DNA of 64,000 nt, from assembly GCA_030068145.1 (NCBI GenBank), contig JAPJBO010000787.1, positions 42,834 to 106,833 of the forward strand, read 5' to 3'. The translations under genes and the position numbers were made by a program. The notes beneath the pieces were generated by a model, which saw nothing but the letters and a program-made list of their open reading frames with translations, had not been told where the DNA came from and ran no database searches. How positions within the stretch are numbered: the stretch's first letter is position 1; each line of letters opens with the position of its first letter. Shown in pieces: positions 30,775-41,957 of this stretch. This stretch comes from Diplonema papillatum. Lineage: Eukaryota > Euglenozoa > Diplonemea > Diplonemida > Diplonemidae.

Positions 30775-30965
30775 ACATGGTTATGTGCTCAACACCGCAC
30801 TGGTCCTATCTGCACCGTGTTTCAGTCCTTTAAGCTACGGACGCATAAGACGATCATCGGCGCGGAACCTGAGTGTCTGCTAACAGGGCAGCGGTATGAG
30901 CCTGGTTCGTCAAGCAGCTGTTTGTAAGTCGTCACAGCACTGCAACGAGAGCAGGGCTAACACGG
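30775..30965 (+). repeat. Family B repeat
   Basis: ATGTGCTCAACACCGCACTG ... TCGGCGCGGAACCTGAGTGT ... GAGCCTGGTTCGTC. Confidence 0.75.
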
Positions 30966-31354
30966 GCGGGGTAAAAAAAAAAAAAGCAGATGAAAATGAA
31001 ATCGAAGGGGAGAAAAGAACGGTCTCGAAAATACCAGCCTGGTTTGTTCGCACACCAGTGTGCTCATAAAGCGTCTTTTTTGTGATGTTGGCGATGCACG
31101 CTTTTGCCGGATTTTGTCCGGGAGGACCTTTTCTCTTGATTGTGCCTTTGTGTTTATTTTCTCAAGTCTTGCTTCGGTGGACAGTCTTCTGCGCCTTGCC
31201 TGACCACGCGCTTTTCTTTCTTTCTTCTTTTTGACCCGCCTACCACGTCTTCGGTCCTTTATCATGCACACACTTCGGGTGGCCCACATTGCGAACCCCG
31301 GGTGAGTGAGGACAGGGCGCGAGATACGCTTCGGCCGGTTGGCTGCACAGAGGC

Positions 31355-31705
31355 AATGAAAAAAGCTAGCGGAGTGCAGTGGGAACGCCAAGAGTATTGT
31401 GTCCACCCGTACCTGGGTGAGACCCTGCGGCGCGAAAGCACCGAACGCAGCGATTGAAGGATAGGCTAACTGAGGGCAACAGGGGGATCACCGGCAAAGC
31501 TAGCATAATAGGAATGCGTCCACTACCTGGTGAGAGCTGTGGTACGACAACACCAACACAGCGATTGAAGGACAGGCCTGAGGACAACAGGGGGAGGGGG
31601 CACTGACAAGCTCTGCAGAGTGGAGTGGGAAGGCTATGGTCATCCCACCAGACGAGAACCTGTGGAGCGATAGCGTCACGGGCAACTCTGCAAACCAGCA
31701 GAGCC
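31355..31705. repeat. Degenerate ~115-135-bp tandem repeat
   Basis: AGCGATTGAAGGATAGGCTA and AGCGATTGAAGGACAGGCCT, with following CAACAGGGGGA words and preceding CTGGGTGAGA / CTGGTGAGAG, recur in about 2.5 units. The 216-codon minus frame here is repeat-driven (LSFNRCV twice). Confidence 0.6.
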
Positions 31706-32206
31706 AGAGTGATATCCATCAGGACCTGATAAGATCGCGGGTGATAGGCACGCGTCGGGGTGGTAGGTACAGACATACTGTACAGACTCGCATCACTTTT
31801 GCAGTCTGTTGTTGGAATGCAGTACTTGCCTAAGTAAAAGAACGAGTTCCCGCCTCGCCATTCGACGCGAAAGAACCAGTTTCCCAACACAAGGGGACGA
31901 TGATTTGGAGATTTGGCTTTCAGAAACAGCTTTGCCACAACCAAAGGGGGGGGGGGGGGGGATTGTTTGGGGTGTGGTGAGTTTCGCGGAACCTCCCGGG
32001 TGAACTCTGGCCGCATAAACTGGAGTCAACCCTCAGGGCACAAACAAGCATGCGCTAAGCACGCTCGCTTGTTGTTGCGCTGCGGTTTGGTTTTGCTTGA
32101 TCGTTGCCAACAGCTTTGATATGTTAAGGTGCCACAGGACGGAAAATGCAGGGCGACCGACGCCCCTCAAAAAAGCTAGGCGGCTCGCCGCGTTTTCTCG
32201 TCTCTC

Positions 32207-32405
32207 TTTTTTAGAGTGAAAGTTCGCTTGAAACTCCGGGGTTTTAAAGTCTCCGGGTGACCTTCGTCGTTAAGGGAAGATATTCTTTGTGCTCTGAGTG
32301 TCGTAAAAGTGGTGGTTACACGAGGTAAGAGGATCGGTGGGTACCTTGGTTGTTGGTCATTGGTGGTTTCGGCCATTGTCCACATACCTTACTTACGGTA
32401 GGTTT
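32207..32405 (-). repeat. Family A copy, long reference copy
   Basis: TTTTTTAGAGTGAAAGTTCG, CTCCGGGGTTTTAAAGTCTC, CGGGTGACCTTCGTCG, TTCTTTGTGCTCTGAGTGTC, GAGGTAAGAGGATCGGTGGG to CATACCTTACTTACGGTAGG. Read on the minus strand it ends in an A run and contains an open frame MAETTNDQQPRYPPILLPRV... of ~60 codons that is shared with 61088-61262. Confidence 0.85.
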
Positions 32406-32834
32406 TTTCTTCTTCTTGATTTCTCTCTTTCGCTGGGGCACAGCTGGCAGCGTGTCTTTCTTCGTTCAGTTTTTTTTTTTTTTTGTGGCTTGAGGAATAA
32501 GCTGCTTTCCTGGTTTCGTGTTGAAGAGCCAGCTTCTTCTGCCTTTTGACCGTGGAGTCTTTTTTGCGTTCGTGGCGGCTCTCTCTTACAACAGGCGTTC
32601 ACATAGACAGTACGTTTTTTGTCTTGTTTTTTTTTTTTTTTTTTTTTGCGATAATCAGTAACCACCTCCTTAGTGTGCAAGGAGCTTATCAAGCTAGCTC
32701 GAAATTGAATCAATATCCACCACGCAGGGACACATCTGTGTTTTCCTCAGCCTTGAGTTGCCACATTCTCGCAGCAGGAGCCTTCAGGAAAGCATTGGCT
32801 ACGTCGAAAAAGCCGGAACGCTGGAGTTCGGACG
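32406..32834. other. Intergenic with T runs
   Basis: T runs lie at 32469-32484 and 32628-32647. No gene was recognised. Confidence 0.35.
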
Positions 32835-33010
32835 GGCCTCCAGAGCAAAGACACGTCAAAAATGATCACTCCCCAACAACAAAACGGATCACTGTGAAGA
32901 GATGTGTCACGAAACCTTTTCAAGGAGCGCCAGATTCGACTCACACAGACTTATCAGTAAAGGCTTTGTGCGCGCTGGGCAACCTCCTTCCGTCCGTAAG
33001 GGGTTTCCTT
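32835..33010 (+). repeat. Family O repeat, copy 2
   Basis: CAGAGCAAAGACACGTCAAA ... GTGAAGAGATGTGTCACGAA ... CAAGGAGCGCCAGATTC ... TCCGTCCGTAAG. Confidence 0.55.
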
Positions 33011-33286
33011 TTTCGTACCCTCCCCAAGCCCCGAAGACCCCCTTGCGCTGGTGAAGTCAGCTACGAAAGACGTCTCTCTTTCTTGGCGGATCTCGTTAGG
33101 CGACACGCAAAGCAGAAACACCGTCGACGACCGGCTCGTTTCCGACTAGCTAGCTCGTCTACTCAGAGCGGCCGCACTCCTCGATTTCATTGCGGGCCAG
33201 CGTTGCTCATCCGTCTAAAGCGCCAGACTTGCCGCTTCCGGCTGCTTTTTTACGGCTAGCGATTTCGAAACTGGCGGGCAGTATCC

Positions 33287-33570
33287 TTTTTAAGAGTTAA
33301 AGATCGCTTGTTGTTTACGTCACTCTTTGTAAGGTCCAGGGAGTGTTTGGGATTGGGCAGGGCGTGGTCATTCTGCTTCGGCGTGAAAAGCCAGGGAGTT
33401 TCGACGCTAAACTCCGACTCGTGGCTATGTCCCGGTGCCGATTTATCTTCTGGGTGGTGCTTCGTATCGCTCGGTGGCTGTGTGTTTCGAGGACTGCGAC
33501 GGTTTTCATGCACAAACGATAACTCACGTGGTGCGGGTTGTTTCCGTCCTAAAATAAGGTTTTTTTAAGA
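33287..33570 (-). repeat. Family A, long diverged subtype
   Basis: TTTTAAGAGTTAAAGATCGC at the tail and CACGTGGTGCGGGTTGTTTCCGTCCTAAAATAAGG at the far end, which matches the far end of the 52755-53115 copy. The middle is diverged. A GT run follows at 33638-33653, and a degraded tail at 33670-33725. Confidence 0.6.
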
Positions 33571-33725
33571 GATTTGTGCATCCTGCGTGTTTTTAAGAAG
33601 CCGGTACTTTCGAGCCAGTCGGCATAATACTTTTAGTTGGTGTGTGTGTGTGTGTAAAGGGGGGGGGTCGTAGAGTTGAAGCTCGGACGAAACTCCGGGT
33701 TCTTTAGAGTTTCCAGTGATCTTCG

Positions 33726-34095
33726 GCAAAGGGTAGGGGGTATTTCTTCTCATCGCAACTCATGCGCGATAGAGGTTTGTAGAGCAGTCAGCAGCGAGTT
33801 GTAGATTGAAAGGTATCGGGGGTTCGAATGTCCGCTACGGGGTTCTGAATTCGGGTCATGAGCTGAGCTGAGTGTCGTGGCCAGGAATAATACTGGCACA
33901 ACTGCATGGCGCGAGGGCTTCGACTAAAGGGCGAAGGCCGTGCGCCAAGCGTTCTCAGCTGCATCGCTGCATTTTGCATTTTTCGCTCCAGAGGGGGGTG
34001 CCGCAGGCTGCCGTGTGATCGACAGCCTGCGGCAAATGAGCGGTTTTTTTTCGAGGTTTGAAGGGTCGGTGTCTCTAACTCCACCGGGGCAGACG
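33726..34095. other. Intergenic
   Basis: A hairpin-like pair, GCCGCAGGCTGCCGTGTGAT and GACAGCCTGCGGC, lies at 34000-34035. No gene is seen. Confidence 0.35.
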
Positions 34096-34099
34096 AGGT

Positions 34100-34400
34100 C
34101 GAGCCGGTAACTCACGCATTGGGTTCTGGCTTAGAGGCGTTCAGCCATAATCCATCCAGTGGTAGCATCACGGCACTGTCCGATCGAACAACCGTAGATA
34201 CCAGGGACTGGAAACGGGAGTTCCTCTCGTACTACCCCGTCTTGCTGTCGGAATGCGCTGGCCCGATGGGCTCTCTCTCCATCAGTAGGGTAAAACCAAC
34301 CTGGTCTAAACCCAGCTCACGTTCCCTGTTAGTGGGTGAACAATCCAGCCCTTAGACAATTCTGCTTGTCTAGGTTAGGAAGAGCCGACATAGAAGGATA
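34100..34400 (-). pseudogene. Fragment of eukaryotic LSU (28S-type) rRNA
   Basis: Read on the minus strand it contains the universally conserved TATGTCGGCTCTTCCTA, GGATTGTTCACCCACTAACA, GGGAACGTGAGCTGGGTTTA, GTAGTACGAGAGGAAC (the sarcin-ricin loop) and TATGGCTGAACGCCTCTAAG. This is the 3' ~10% of LSU rRNA. The GTCGTGAGA stretch after GGGTTTAGACC is missing (it reads GACCAGGTTGG), so it is a damaged copy. No other rRNA sequence lies next to it. Confidence 0.85.
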
Positions 34401-34424
34401 AGTCGTGAGAGGACTGCATAAAAG

Positions 34425-34482
34425 TCGAAGTTTGAGTGCGCGGGCCCTTCGAAGAAAGGCCCATCACACTGCGTTTCCCCGG
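34425..34482 (-). repeat. Diverged single unit of minisatellite D
   Basis: TTTGAGTGCGCGGGCCCTTC then GAAGAAAGGCCCATCACACT matches the reverse complement of the 67-bp D unit with ~8 changes. It sits directly beside the rRNA fragment. Confidence 0.6.
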
Positions 34483-34827
34483 GTTAAGGCAGTCACTCAA
34501 CATTCCCTTGCGCTAGTGCTATCAGTTACAAAGACGTGTTCTTACATTTCCCGTTCTTCTAGGCAGTTCTCGTCAGACAATACGAAGAGCAGAAACTCCT
34601 CTTGGTCGTCTGGTCGTGAATCTCGCTGGTTCGTCCGGGTTGGCTGCGTGCGCGCTTCCTCTGCCATGTAGCCCGTATCGGTCGATTGTCCCTAGCAGTT
34701 GTTGCTGCGTTTTCATGTTGGCGCCAGGGTGCACTATATGCAAGTAATTGGTACGCCGCGTCCGACAGGACGAAACGACAGCCAGGAAGGGCGGGCAGGT
34801 TGGGCCTGCCCCACCTGAACCTTACCA

Positions 34828-35040
34828 CAAAAAACTCGAGGGGCTGCCTTCTTACTTCGAAGGAGGCTAGAGGGGGAGCAACAATACAACTACAAAGTGG
34901 GTCTTTTTTGTTGAACGCTTACGCCCACCACTGAACCCAGATTCACCTGGGCTACAGCACATTTACCTCCTTTGATATTTTGCGGCTGGCAGCCTCCTCA
35001 AGTATTTCCTGCAAAGCAGGTGCTTATACAAAAATAAATT
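34828..35040 (+). repeat. Family C repeat
   Basis: AAAACTCGAGGGGCTGCCTT ... GGTGCTTATACAAAAATAAA, with a short deletion in the TTCGTGTGGGC region. Confidence 0.85.
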
Positions 35041-36254
35041 AGGTAGGGCCGCTTTACCTGGCTGCCCTGGCACGGCAACACTGCTGGGGGCGCGCGGCCG
35101 CAAAGTGTGGGGTCGGCAGCTCTTGTTTCAATTACCGATGACCACACCAAGGGCGCCGTATGCTTCTCGTGGAGGCAAAAGCACCCGCTTGAACAACCCC
35201 CGGCGGAGGGCTATTATATTTGCTTTTTCAAAGTCTCGGGTGTGACTTTCGCTACGTAGCTATGCGTATATACTTTGAGCGTACTTTGTGCGCGAGGGCT
35301 TGCTTGTGTTTAATACTTTTTTCAGAGTGAAAACCAGGGAAAGCCTGCCACACGTGAGCCAAGCTTCACGTGTTCGGCGGTACTGCAGAGCCACGGGCCT
35401 ACGGGTCAAGTGGCTACCGATTTCCCAAACTAAAGCATCAAGGCGTGGCGCACCTTGGGTCTTGGCGCTTGCGCTGAACACAAGCTCGTCGAGACGGTCA
35501 GCCACAGGGCAAAGCGGACGGGGTTGTGGCACTGTGCTGCCTCCGACTCAAGCTTTGCAAGCTGTGGTTGACCGTCACGTTGCTGGACCAGGAACGGTCT
35601 TTTCTTCTTTTCTTCAGAGTGAAAAGTTCGCTTCTTTAGTGGCGTGTTTTGTTGGGTCTGTTCGGTGCATTTTCGCATACGACCTGCTGGGAACAGACTG
35701 CGCATTCGCACTAAGGAAACCACTGTGCTTGCAGGATCGTTTGATACGTCTGGCACACGGCCGTGTAAAAGCAACTTTGTACTATTTTTTGCAATATTTG
35801 GCATGTCTGCTCTCCAGCTAGATCGCAGCGGTCGCCTTGCGAGTAGGTTCGCACTCTGAAGCCTGACGAACGATCACTCGGACGATGTACAGGCTGACGC
35901 TCTATTCATCCGGTGCTCCCAACTGGGAACGTTCTCCTGGTCGGCGAGGCTTTCGTTTCGGGTTCTTCTTCTCTCTTTGTTGATCGATGGATGGTAAATG
36001 TGTTGAAAGCAGGAGACCTTCACAGGTAGGGCGCGGGGGGGTGCCGCAAAGCCACAGCTGTCAAAAGAACGAATAAACGGTGCTTTACGAGCCCCGGTTT
36101 GGTGTTGAATCATATAGCAGTTCCGTGCAAGCGGCGGGACGAGGACAGGTAAAGAGTCGCGGGTCCGGCGTTGCTGAGGGGGGGGCCAGTTCAGGAAGAA
36201 TGGGGGGACTAGGCGAGCAGGAACAGGTGGTCCCCTTGCTTGAACAAAGGATCT
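35041..36254. other. Intergenic with fold-back repeat copy 2
   Basis: 35462-35592 is the second copy of the fold-back repeat at 1855-1985 (GCTTGCGCTGAACACAAGCT ... GTGGTTGACCGTC). A family A tail lies at 35610-35640. No gene was recognised. Confidence 0.5.
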
Positions 36255-36535
36255 TTCGGGGGGTCGTTGTTGTTGGTGCTGGTTTTGAGAGATAAGGAAA
36301 GAAGAAATCTTCGTGCGGTGGTCTCCGCTGGTCTGGTAGTCTGTGCTACCTCCGTCTTCTACACTCGTACGCTTCTCTACTCACTACTGTACGTACTCTT
36401 TCACTATTTTACTCTCCTAGCCAAAAAAAGGAGGGGAGGGTGGTATGTCTTAGTTTAGTGCTTGGGCAGAACCCTGCCTCTCGTGTATGTATGGTTAATG
36501 CTAGCAGCAAGTCTTCGAGGGGAATGCAGATTTTC
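36255..36535 (+). repeat. Family J copy 2 followed by family S
   Basis: GTCGTTGTTGTTGGTGCTGG ... TACTCTCCTAGCCAAAAAAA is family J, but the donor GGTAAG is lost here (GATAAGGAAAG). Then GTCTTAGTTTAGTGCTTGGG ... AATGCTAGCAGCAAGTCTTC is family S (others at 48976-49060 and 50905-50995). Confidence 0.6.
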
Positions 36536-36789
36536 GCTGTCTTCTTCTCTTTTTAAGAGGGGAGTAGGGGGAAGCCGATGCTGTAAGAGCAGAAGCAAGA
36601 ATACACCGGTGAGGAGCCTGGCGCTGACCCGGTTTGCGAACGGCGGTACCTTATGAAAACCACGGCTGCGTTTTTTTTTTTTTTTGTGTTGCCGAAACAG
36701 TCAACCGAGGTTGATGCGTGCAGGTTTCCCTGTTTCTTTTGGAACGGATCTCATTGAATGAGAGGGTGGGCCAGGGGGGGGGTGTCTTG

Positions 36790-37000
36790 CTGTTTGGATT
36801 GATGTGCTCAACATCTGGTCCCATCGTGCCCAATCTGCTCCGTGCGAACGCCGTTTGATCTTTTGATCCACGGACACATCTGGAGGACCATATCAGGGCA
36901 CCAAATCAGCTGGAACCTGAGTCCGCCGACAGAACAGCGATGTGACAGACACCAATAGAGAGCCTGGGTCGGAGCGCGCTGATAGTAGCTCGTCGCAGCG
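36790..37000 (+). repeat. Family B repeat, diverged
   Basis: GATGTGCTCAACATCTGGTC ... CCACGGACACATCTGGAGGA ... GCTGGAACCTGAGTCCGCCG. Confidence 0.6.
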
Positions 37001-37192
37001 GCAGCCCGTTGCTGAAAGTTGCGAAATGCACAAGGCAGATAACATGCAGGGTCAAAACCTTGTGTCTTTTTGGTAAGGGATTTAGACCCAAAAAAAAAAA
37101 AAAAAAGGCCACCCATTTTTTTCCGAAAGTTTTTGGGTTTAAAAAAAAAACCCCCCCTGGAACAAAAACTGCGGTGAATTTTGATGAAGTTG

Positions 37193-37305
37193 AGTAGTAT
37201 GTGTCGTCTGCCGAAGCAGCCGGAGACAGGGGCAGGTCTTTCATGGAGACCCGCCCCCGGCAATCCCGACTGTCCAATCTCTGTCGCGAAAGGTTTGTGC
37301 CCTAT
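37193..37305 (+). repeat. Family I repeat, copy 2
   Basis: AGTATGTGTCGTCTGCCGAA ... CGCGAAAGGTTTGTGCCC, with a shortened middle relative to 14625-14775. Confidence 0.7.
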
Positions 37306-38005
37306 AGTGATGAGGTGGTTGACCAGGCCCTCACGAAACCCTGTACACAACACGGCTACAACACGAGGATGCAGCCCTGCTTAGGTGTGCACTCGGCCAT
37401 CACAGGGCCCCAGATCTCGCTACTTGACCTGACACAGCTGCCACCCAGAAGGCCGCAGCAGTAACCTTCGCAATGAAGGCACGCGCGGCTGAGTGTATGT
37501 AGGCGATCCATACAACAGCTGCATCAGACGCAGCTTGATCCGAGAGCTCGCTAGGGGAGGTGACGCTGCTCACCTGCCAGTCTCACAACTGACTGCTGCC
37601 CCTAAGTTGAGCAAAAAAAAAAAAAAAAAAAATCCAATTTTTTTTCCTTGGGGGCCGTCGGCCCCCAAGTCGGCAGCGTTTTCCAAAAAGACACAAGGCT
37701 TTGACCCTGCATGATAAACCGAGCGAAGCAGTTAAGTACCCGGGGTCGTCCGCCTGACGCTGTTGCGCTGCGACTCTCGCTAGAACGCACCGACTTGTTT
37801 TCGTGAGTGCACGGGGGGCATGGGGGTTGCCCTGTGCAGCACCAATGGTTGAAGTACCACAGAGAAAAGGGGCGGCCGGCCCTCGTTCTGCCGGACAGGC
37901 GACCAGGCCTGTCGCTAAATCAAAAAATTCCGTCGGTTCCTGGGACTTCGGGATGCCTCTCAAGCCGATTTTGTACCAGTGCTTGTTTCTGCCATCTGTT
38001 CAGGT
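37306..38005. other. Intergenic with a perfect GC hairpin
   Basis: At about 37646-37668 CTTGGGGGCC and GGCCCCCAAG are separated by only GTC, after an A run and a T run. No gene was recognised. Confidence 0.4.
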
Positions 38006-38007
38006 AA

Positions 38008-38222
38008 GGGGAAACACTCGGGGGGCTGCCTTGTGCTTACTTCGAAGGAGGCTAGAGGGGGAGAAACAATACAACTATTTTTTTGTTGAACGCTTACGCC
38101 CGCCACTGAGCCCAGATTCGCCTGTGTTTCGTGTGGGCTACAGCACATTCACCTCCTTTGATCTTTTGCAGCTGGCAGCCTCCTCAAGGATTTCCTACAA
38201 AGCAGGTGCTTATACAACGAAA
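38008..38222 (+). repeat. Family C repeat
   Basis: AACACTCGGGGGGCTGCCTT ... GGTGCTTATACAACGAAAAC. It lacks ~12 bases around ACAAAATGGGTC. Confidence 0.8.
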
Positions 38223-38224
38223 AC

Positions 38225-38472
38225 CCTTTTGTTTTCTCCGCTTTGAGGAATCGCTCTACGACGAATGGGTCCGCTCTTTGAAACGTCTACGCCACATTTT
38301 CATACAGCAAATGACTGCGTTATCCTTTTCCGTTGAAAGCTCTTTTGACCCAAGCTTAGGACAGTTGGAGCAAGCAAACACCTCATTTTTCAACGTGCAA
38401 TTGGAAAGACGAACTGCTTCCTTTTACCAGACCGGCGACAGAAAAACAGCTTTCGCGACGAGTCGATGGTGA
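38225..38472 (+). CDS. Possible terminal exon, unknown protein
   Basis: Directly after a family C copy the plus strand reads FEESLYDEWVRSLKRLRHIF ... SVESSFDPSLGQLEQANTSF ... and ends TAFATSRW-stop. The composition is protein-like (mixed charged and hydrophobic, few repeats), but the open frame upstream enters the repeat, so its true start or acceptor is unknown. No family is recognised. Confidence 0.25.
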
Positions 38473-39849
38473 GGGAACGACGGAGCGACGACAAAAGAGA
38501 AGAAAATCGCCCAAACCCCCGGGAACGCGGAACGCTATACATTTAGCGACAGGCCCGGACAGTCATTAAAAGAAGAAAAGACAGACGCTTCGTTTTGTTT
38601 GTGCGTGCCGGTTGATCGTTCCCCCGCATGCTCTTACCCTGCTTTTCTTTTTTCTGGCTGAGAACGCTGGCCGACTGCCATAACACTTGCCTACACAATA
38701 CGTTGTAGGGGAGCAAGATTGTTAGTACTACAATGAGCTTCAGTGTTCTCCAGGTCGCTGCGTGGCTCCCTGGTGCAGAAAGCCATTGATTGGCATCTGG
38801 TGCCACTGTGTGTGGCGCATTGGATTTCAGGCAACGCTCAGTTTGGGTTTCTGATGTTTTTCCTTAAGAAATTGCCTTGTGGCGATGATTCTGCAGCCAA
38901 TATTTCAGCCGAAACAAGCATCCGACCAGATATTTTGGATTTCCCGAGCAGATACCGTGCATCTAGGACCGCAGGATGGGTATCCACCACGCGGTGTGAG
39001 TATCCACTCACCTCTTGATGCATGTGGTACCACACACCACATACACCAGATGCGCTGTCATCTATTTATTGCAACTAACGACAACTAACAAGAGCATCGG
39101 CACCGGGTGAACCGAAACACATGCAGGCTGCATCGCACAAACAAAGCCTGTCAGCCAAAATGAAGCCGGCCCCCCCAGAGCAGAGCTTGTTGAGAGAAGA
39201 AGGGGCATGCCCACAGCACGTCCTCCGCGGCGCGGGTGTTTTTGTGTGTGTCGCAACACTTTTCAGATTCCTCCCCGACTTTTCTGAGTGAAAGGCCGCG
39301 GATTTCACTCTCCGGATGACTATCAAAACGGGTTTCTTCACAAGGATAAACCTTCGAAAGAATCCCTTTGAGCGCGTCAAAATGGGGATAGATAAGTCTT
39401 CAAAAGAATCTGTTAAGTTGAACATAGAACGCAAGCAAAGCAAGTGGGGTCAGATATCCGCTGAAGGAAGTCAGGAACTTCTGTGATTTGCCGCATTTTA
39501 TTTTCTTTGCCGTCATTATCTTTGCGAGAAGCCAAGTAAAAAACAAGCCACGACAAGCCAAAGCAAAGCAAATGAAAGCAAACAGAGGAAAATTTGCAAT
39601 TAAAGCATTTTTCTGAGGTTGAAAGGTCCAGTACTTAGAAACCATTGAAGCTGTACGCACACTTTCACTTTTACGGCTGTCACTTTGGAACTTGTTTGCG
39701 TTCTATGCTGCGGTAGCTTCGCGTCGGAGGGGTGCAAGAGGTGCATTGATGCTAGGAGGCGTGGGATGTGCTGGCTGTGTTTGACAGCTGCGGGTTTGAT
39801 TTAGAAGGAAAATTGTTGTGTACCTCCTGCGGACGGTGGCAGGGAGATT
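38473..39849. other. Intergenic
   Basis: A degraded family A copy may lie at 39280-39335 (TTTTCTGAGTGAAAGGCCGC ... CTCTCCGGATGACTATC). AT-rich stretch at 39480-39640. No gene was recognised. Confidence 0.35.
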
Positions 39850-39962
39850 GCAAGAACGTGCTTGGAACGGGTATGTGCTCAACACCGCACTGGTCCCGTC
39901 TGCGCCGTGTTTCGGTCCTTTAAGCCACGGACACATAAGGCGGACCATCATCAGGTGGCAGG
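39850..39962 (+). repeat. Family B repeat, truncated
   Basis: TTGCAAGAACGTGCTTGGAA ... TTTAAGCCACGGACACATAA ... GGCGGACCATCATCA, then an abrupt end. Confidence 0.8.
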
Positions 39963-40439
39963 GAGGGGGCAAACGTGCAGACCGTTTCGGTTTCCCGTGT
40001 CATCCGGGCCCCCGGATGACAGCTAAGGCTGGGTGGATCGCTGCACATAGAGGAGGGTTCGCAAGGGTTTGCGGTGTTTTCCCATGCTTGGGCCCCGGAA
40101 GCGGGCCTTCCCCCATCCGTCCGAAAAGGGTCAAATTATAGTAATCAGTACTTCATAATATTACGTACTTTGCAGTTTTTCTTTTTTTTTTTTTTCCTTC
40201 TTAAACTTGAACTTTTTCCGGTGGGGGGTATTTTCCTTTCGGCGGGAACTGCGCTAGGGAATTCATCCGGGATATGATATTTTGTCCAACTGAGAGACGG
40301 TCGTGGGAATGCCAAACAACCTTTTTTTGTCTCTCCGACCATCTCGTGTTGGCGCACGGATGGGTGCTCGACCATTGCTTGCTTGTGGTGTTCACCCCAG
40401 TGCAATGCATTTGGTAGGTGGTGGGCTTCTCGGGAGGGG

Positions 40440-41193
40440 AATGCTTTTCAAAGTGAACTTTCGCTTGAAGAGAGAGAGAGAGTCCGCGTGACGTTAATCG
40501 TCACACGGGGGGTTCTAGAGTAAAGATTGTCACAAAAAGTGCGACAACGTGCTTAATAGGTACCTAAGTGCGCATACACACAGGAAGCGCCAGATCCAAT
40601 TTTGAGTGCAAGGGGCAGTGCGTGGTGCAGGCGCGGGTCTTCGTAGTCTTTTTGCTGCATTGAACTCCGATCTTACTACTTTTGTTGGTCATTCATGAGT
40701 TCAGAATCTTTGTGACCGGCACCGTTTTATTTTTTCCGAGCTAGACTTTGATGTCAGTTGCGGTTTCGGACGTTTTCCACACGATTGCTTACACACGGTA
40801 GGCCCGCCTGTATGCTGCCGTAGTAGGTGAGAGTCTGTCTACTTGTTCTCGTTTGATCGACACTTCTACCATGTATTTTATTCGGGGGGGAGGGGGCGGG
40901 CTTGCAGTTTGCGCTAGGATAGGGAGTACTCTGTAGCACACTTGTTCTCGTTCGCTTTCACCGGGAGAGAAAGCTCGCTTGTTTTCCCCCCATATATGGG
41001 CGTATAGACGGGTGCCTTCTGTCCTTTTGCTTGTTTTGAGGTTCAACTTAAATACATGGTTTGTGATGGCGGTTGGTGGGAGATTGGGGCCAGGCTCTCC
41101 TTAGCGACCATCGTGTGTGCGTATGTTCGAATCCCGATCTGGGGGTTTCGTAACAAGCACACGCGGGCTGCGTTTTCCGCTATTTTGGTAACA
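40440..41193. other. Intergenic with diverged family A pieces
   Basis: CAAAGTGAACTTTCGCTTGA at 40449 and GGTAGGCCCGCCTGTATGCT then GCCGTAGTAGGTGAGAGTCT at 40798-40838 match the tail and far parts of long family A. Only fragments remain. No gene is seen. Confidence 0.45.
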
Positions 41194-41399
41194 TACCTAC
41201 CCCCCCCGTGCTATAAGATGGATGAAAAACTCGGGTTTTGACGGTATCCATCTTATTCAAGGGGGGTATCCATCTTAAACACGGGGGTACCTCACCCCCG
41301 TGTTTAAGATGGATTGGCATTCTCGCCCGCTGTCCATCTTAATCAAGGGGGTTTGGCTATCCATCTTATGCACGGGGGGGGGGTAGGTAGTGTGTATAT
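41194..41399. mobile_element. Family F fold-back MITE, copy 1
   Basis: A 206-bp unit with inverted ends TACCTACCCCCCCCGTGC / GCACGGGGGGGGGGTAGGTA, extending through ATAAGATGGAT / ATCCATCTTAT. Inside, ATCCATCTTA or its complement TAAGATGGAT occurs six times, next to CACGGGGGT or CAAGGGGG words. No ORF. It is the inverted counterpart of 47723-47954. Confidence 0.8.
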
Positions 41400-41957
41400 G
41401 TTTGTGCGTGTTGCGTGTTACGTGTTACCGACGATGGTTTCTTTTCGACTTTTCTTTGATTTACGTCTCGAGTTCAATCCGCGCTTGTTGTCGCCCTTGC
41501 TTGAGATGACAATTCTGGCGAATTCTGATACTGATAGCTCGCGAATGATGATTCATGTTTATAGTTGCGTTTTGGAGCGGTGCAGCAACAGAGCTGGCCG
41601 GGCTCCTCGCCTTCGTTCTGGGTTTGAGCTTGGACTTGCTTGATGCTTCGTTTTACATCAGCAACTGCCAATTACGTCGGAAGTGTCCGAGGGCTTGGCG
41701 TCTCATGCGAAAGCGCAGGCAAAGCCCGAGCGTGACGTACGGACGCAAGCGGTTAGCAAGATATACCCCGCCCCATCTCACCTCCCCGCCCCTAGGTGTC
41801 GGACGAGTCGGCCCGGAGGCGTTTGTTTCCTTTTTTTTAGAGCTGAAGCTTTTTTGTGTTTCCGATGATCCCGTATACAGTTTTTTCTTTTTTTTTTTTC
41901 AAGGAAAAAGCCGGTATGTTTTCGTCTCCGGTTGACTGTTGAGGTGGGCCGCGTCAT
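41400..41957. other. Intergenic
   Basis: A weak family A tail (TTTTTTTTAGAGCTGAAGC) lies at 41831-41850. No gene was recognised. Confidence 0.35.

Noticed and set aside
31366..32016. 216-codon minus-strand frame
   Set aside because: Much of it is a degenerate tandem repeat and a poly-C/proline run; no domain.
33815..33840. tRNA or pol III B box (GGGGGTTCGAATGTCC)
   Set aside because: No cloverleaf and no upstream A box at proper spacing.
41090..41145. tRNA gene suggested by GTTCGAATCCCGATC
   Set aside because: No matching acceptor stem, anticodon arm or clear A box could be folded around it.
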